NCBI GenBank assembly: GCA_019162745.1
Contig: JAFLLC010000029.1
Span: 1 to 64,000 of the forward strand
Direction: 5' to 3'
Length of the DNA stretch: 64,000 bases
Source: Deltaproteobacteria bacterium
GTDB taxonomy: Bacteria > Desulfobacterota > Desulfuromonadia > Geobacterales > Pseudopelobacteraceae
Positions 63,583-64,000 of the stretch are shown here, piece after piece. The stretch's first letter is position 1. The number at the start of each line of letters is the position of its first letter. The notes below the pieces were generated by a model. The model worked only from the letters and a program-made list of their open reading frames with translations. It ran no database searches and had not been told where the DNA came from. A program made the position numbers and the translations under genes.

Positions 63583-64000
63583 ATGGAAAAACAACATTTT
63601 GAGATTTTGCTGGAAAATATGGAACTCAATATTAAAATGATGCATGAAGGCTTTGCAGGCCTGAGTGATACGATTAAAGCCGAATCTGCTGAACGTAAAG
63701 CGGAAAACAAACTTTTGGATGAAAAAATTTCAGCATTGAGCAATCGGATTGGTTCCGTTGAAACTAATCTGAATGCCAAAATTGATTCTGTTGAAACTAA
63801 TCTGAACCTTAGGATTGATTCTGTTGAAGCCAATCTGGGAGCCAGAATTGATTCTGTTGAAGCCAATCTGGGAGCCAGGATTGATTCTGTTGAAGCCAAT
63901 CTGGGAGCCAGGATTGATTCTGTTGAAGCCAATCTGGGAGCCAGGATTGACGCCGTGCATTCCGATTTAATTGACCATCGCAATAATTCTGAAATGCACA
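63583..64000 (+). CDS. Coiled-coil protein with 11-residue tandem repeats (partial)
   Basis: The gene runs off the right edge; 139 codons are visible. ATG follows GGGGTGA. The protein begins MEKQHFEILLENMELNIKMM and becomes an uninterrupted coiled coil made of 11-residue units IDSVEANLGAR (six full copies at 63748-63945). The four central units are almost identical at DNA level. Hendecad repeats of this kind form long right-handed or straight coiled coils. The minus-strand open frames here are shadows of this repeat. Function unknown. Confidence 0.8.
   Translation, partial: MEKQHFEILLENMELNIKMMHEGFAGLSDTIKAESAERKAENKLLDEKISALSNRIGSVETNLNAKIDSVETNLNLRIDSVEANLGARIDSVEANLGARIDSVEANLGARIDSVEANLGARIDAVHSDLIDHRNNSEMH
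63748..63945 (+). repeat. 33-bp tandem repeat inside the coiled-coil gene
   Basis: Six consecutive 33-base units start at 63748, 63781, 63814, 63847, 63880 and 63913. The last four differ by one base at most. A diverged seventh follows. The near identity implies recent expansion by slippage or recombination. Confidence 0.92.

Noticed and set aside
63285-63983. Long minus-strand reading frame with ILAPRLASTES repeats
   Set aside because: It is the antisense shadow of the 33-bp tandem repeat. The plus strand has a good ribosome binding site, ATG and a sensible coiled-coil protein.

Overview
The window reads as chromosomal housekeeping DNA of a Deltaproteobacterium in the wider sense, most likely a Geobacter/Trichlorobacter/Pelobacter-type member of the Desulfuromonadota. 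That placement is an inference. It rests on the B12-dependent ribonucleotide reductase NrdJ, a selB-selC selenocysteine pair, an IHF-beta-like gene, a fatty-acid cluster with fabZ inside it, several TPR and sigma-54 genes, and moderate GC content. Almost all DNA is coding, most genes sit in tight co-directional operons, and I see no prophage, transposase, CRISPR array or rRNA.

Layout. 1-345 is non-coding and may hold the 3' part of a structured RNA cut by the window edge. 346-3148 carries queD-queE (preQ0/queuosine synthesis), an unknown gene and an rRNA uracil methyltransferase. 3162-7015 holds a TPR protein, an IHF/HU protein, an exopolyphosphatase-family gene and malQ. 7021-13827 is the yceD-rpmF-plsX-fabH-fabD-fabZ-fabG-acpP-fabF lipid operon, with a clear promoter at its head. 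13843-18985 has rpiB, glyA, bioA, a sigma-54 response regulator and a small TPR gene. On the minus strand, 19104-23829 carries tRNA-Asp, selB, selC (tRNA-Sec) and nrdJ; nrdJ has two NrdR boxes at its promoter.

24113-33390 runs plus-strand: a secreted beta-helix protein, a cysteine-desulfurase-like enzyme, PhoH, tsaD, rsmA, rmuC, a tsaC-like gene, a small membrane protein and a YihY/BrkB-type membrane protein. 33482-36175 is a stand-alone sucA. 36277-41279 holds a three-gene envelope group: a membrane-anchored degenerate receiver, a secreted LysM protein and a GspE/PilB-type ATPase. 41403-51584 is the classic translation operon rimP-nusA-rnpM/ylxQ fusion-infB-rbfA-nrnA-truB-rpsO-pnp. 51679-55448 has dut (minus), trpS, scpA, scpB and a MEMO-family gene. 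55445-63078 has a minus-strand sensor kinase, a UbiD-family decarboxylase coupled to an ABC exporter, and a minus-strand dbpA-type helicase. The right end holds a repeat-rich spacer and the start of a coiled-coil protein built from 33-bp tandem repeats, cut by the window edge.

The least expected signals are: a 51-nt intergenic repeat present twice in opposite orientation (27753-27803 and 39247-39325), one copy expanded by a 28-nt hairpin; the receiver-TM-periplasmic plus LysM pair; the NrdR-box geometry at nrdJ; and the hendecad repeat protein at the right edge. I did not find anything that can confidently be called a new defence or mobile system.
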